From assembly GCA_019661865.1 (NCBI GenBank), contig JAIFWJ010000006.1, positions 1 through 36,432 on the forward strand: a stretch of 36,432 bases of DNA, read 5' to 3'. Below are positions 34,840 through 36,432 of the stretch, piece by piece. The notes beneath the pieces are model-generated. The model did no database searches. It was not told the DNA's origin and saw nothing but the letters and a program-made list of their open reading frames with translations. Positions within the stretch are counted from its first letter, which is position 1; the number at the start of each line of letters is the position of its first letter. The position numbers were made by a program, and so were the translations under genes. The DNA is from Candidatus Parcubacteria bacterium. GTDB taxonomy: Bacteria > Patescibacteriota > Minisyncoccia > Phycocordibacterales > Zambryskibacteraceae.

Positions 34840-36432
34840 TTATTCTGAAATTACTCTCAAGACTTCTTCTATTGTAGTCACACCTTGGACAGCCTGGAAG
34901 ATTCCATCCTCTATCATAGTCATCATACCGTCTTTTTTGGCTTGCTCTTCTATGACAGCGTTGGTGGAACCTTTTATAATCAGTTCCTTAATAGTCTCGG
35001 TAACTTTCAGTACTTCATGTATTCCGACGCGGCCACTGTACCCGTCGTCACCTTCCCCACCGGCCTTCGGCTTCCAGAAGGGAACTCCTTCCCAACCAGA
35101 TTTTTTATCTACAAGGTTTTCACTCTGAAGAAGCCCGAGCATTCTATCCAAATCGACAATCTTTCCTAAAGAGGCAAGTTCTTCTTTATTTAAGAAATAC
35201 TTTTCCTTAGAACCGCCTATTTTCCTTATAAGTCTTTGGGCTACGATAACACTTAGAGTTGAGACTAAGAGGAAGGGCTCGACCTTCATATCCACCAGTC
35301 GAGGAATAGCTCCAGCGGCGGAGTTGGTATGGAGAGTCGATAGTACCAGGTGACCAGTCAAGGCGGCATTAACTGCCAAGGCTGCCGTCTCGTTATCTCT
35401 AATCTCTCCCACCATGATGATATCTGGATCTTGTCGAACCAGCGTTCTAAGTCCAGTAGCAAAGGTAAAGCCAATTTCTGGTCGCACTTGGGTCTGATTA
35501 ATGCGCTTCATCTGGTACTCGATAGGATCTTCGATGGTAGAGATGTTCACATCGGGTGTATTAAGGAGATCAAGGATTGTATAGAGGGTTGTAGTCTTAC
35601 CAGATCCGGTTGGACCAGTGGTAAGGATCATGCCAGTGGTAAGCTTCATAGCACGATGGATCTGCTCCAGACCCCAGCCGTGGAAACCAAGCCCCTCAAG
35701 GGAGAACCCCGCTGCATTCTCACGAAGGAGACGCATGACGGTCTTCTCTCCGTAGTAAGTTGGTAGAGTCGAGACACGGAAGGAAACTCTTTCACCTTCA
35801 GAATCTATTTTGAATCTTCCGTCTTGGGGCACACGCTTCTCATCAAGTTTTAAATTCGCTAGCACTTTTATGCGTGCAGTAATACCTGACGAAGTATTCT
35901 TGGGTAAAACCATGGCATCCTCCAAGAGTCCGTCCACTCTGTACCGCACCACCACTTGATTTTCTTCTGGTTCGATATGAATATCTGAGGCACCTTGGAT
36001 GATGGCGTGCTTCAAGAGCGTATCAACGATATGCACTACCGGCACATCTTCTGCTAACTTCTTAAGATCTTTAGCTGTAACCTCTTCACCGTCTGGTCTA
36101 TCACTAATAGCCTTCAAGTTCCCAGCTTCTTTCTGAATAATGTCACCGAATTCTGCCTTAAGACTCTTCTGGTACAAAAGAAGCGCCCATTTCATCGATT
36201 CATTGTCAGTAAGACGAGGAAGAACCTTCAGTCCAACCTTCTTCTTGACGAAGTCAGTAGCTGTAAGATCCTCAGTGTCGAGCATGGCCACTTCTATAGA
36301 GTCAGAGGACTTCTTAAAGGCGACAATATTGTGATTTCTGGCGATTGGTTCTGGAATGAGAGCTAAAACAGAGAAGTCCAAGTGCTGACCCTTGAGATCA
36401 ACGAAGGGAATCCCCAGAATATAAGTCCCTCC
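34840..36432 (-). CDS. pilB: Type IV pilus assembly ATPase, truncated at the window edge
   Basis: GPTGSGKTTTLYTIL, IEDPIEYQ, EIRDNETAALAVNAALTGHLVLSTLHTN. Frame stays open to 36432 (GGTYILGIPFVDLKGQH-LDFSV...), so the TTG at 36381 is not the start. Confidence 0.95.
   Translation of the reverse strand, partial: GGTYILGIPFVDLKGQHLDFSVLALIPEPIARNHNIVAFKKSSDSIEVAMLDTEDLTATDFVKKKVGLKVLPRLTDNESMKWALLLYQKSLKAEFGDIIQKEAGNLKAISDRPDGEEVTAKDLKKLAEDVPVVHIVDTLLKHAIIQGASDIHIEPEENQVVVRYRVDGLLEDAMVLPKNTSSGITARIKVLANLKLDEKRVPQDGRFKIDSEGERVSFRVSTLPTYYGEKTVMRLLRENAAGFSLEGLGFHGWGLEQIHRAMKLTTGMILTTGPTGSGKTTTLYTILDLLNTPDVNISTIEDPIEYQMKRINQTQVRPEIGFTFATGLRTLVRQDPDIIMVGEIRDNETAALAVNAALTGHLVLSTLHTNSAAGAIPRLVDMKVEPFLLVSTLSVIVAQRLIRKIGGSKEKYFLNKEELASLGKIVDLDRMLGLLQSENLVDKKSGWEGVPFWKPKAGGEGDDGYSGRVGIHEVLKVTETIKELIIKGSTNAVIEEQAKKDGMMTMIEDGIFQAVQGVTTIEEVLRVISE

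Noticed and set aside
35350-35766. Plus-strand ORF 138 aa over pilB
   Set aside because: Antisense to conserved ATPase motifs; no start signals.
36379-36381. TTG start of pilB at 36381
   Set aside because: Frame continues upstream without a stop and encodes LGIPFVDLKGQH, the expected PilB N-domain; the gene is simply cut by the window.
1-36432. CRISPR arrays, IS elements/transposases, tRNA or rRNA genes, prophage genes
   Set aside because: By-eye scan found no spaced direct repeats, transposase motifs, TTCGAAT-type T-arms or phage structural genes; a tRNAscan/Infernal run would be needed to exclude small RNAs fully.

Overview
36.4 kb of a small-genome bacterium with the gene content and protein styles of Candidate Phyla Radiation / Patescibacteria, probably a Parcubacteria-type lineage (inference; no 16S gene is in the window). 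Stops include TGA, so this is not a UGA-recoded lineage. Housekeeping content: truD; a split ribosomal/EF block (rplJ-rplL; tuf-rpsJ-rplC-rplD-rplW-rplB; rpsL-rpsG ... fusA; rpmB); rnhA, recJ, pgk, tpiA, Fe/Mn-type SOD, M50 site-2 protease, an ABC exporter, HIT protein, ComEC split into two separate genes, a PG-binding/IPT surface protein, a lamin-tail-like protein, a 1012-aa repeat-bearing membrane protein, and a type IV pilus operon truncated at the right window edge. The most interesting non-obvious signals are: (1) two apparent modes of translation initiation, with several conserved genes having a TANNNT -10-like box exactly 6 nt before ATG (leaderless mRNA signature), while the short orphan genes carry SD-like motifs and their own hairpin terminators, several overlapping the stop codon; (2) a 44-aa membrane microprotein gene (19918-20052) absent from the ORF track, with near-consensus promoter, SD and perfect-stem terminator; (3) a 30-aa leader ORF ending 1 nt before tuf; (4) an L10-leader-like RNA before rplJ; (5) a ribosomal protein L3 of only 139 aa lacking about 60 internal residues; (6) ComEC split into two genes; (7) a pseudopilin gene inserted antisense within the str gene cluster. 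All calls are from reading the sequence; no database search was run.
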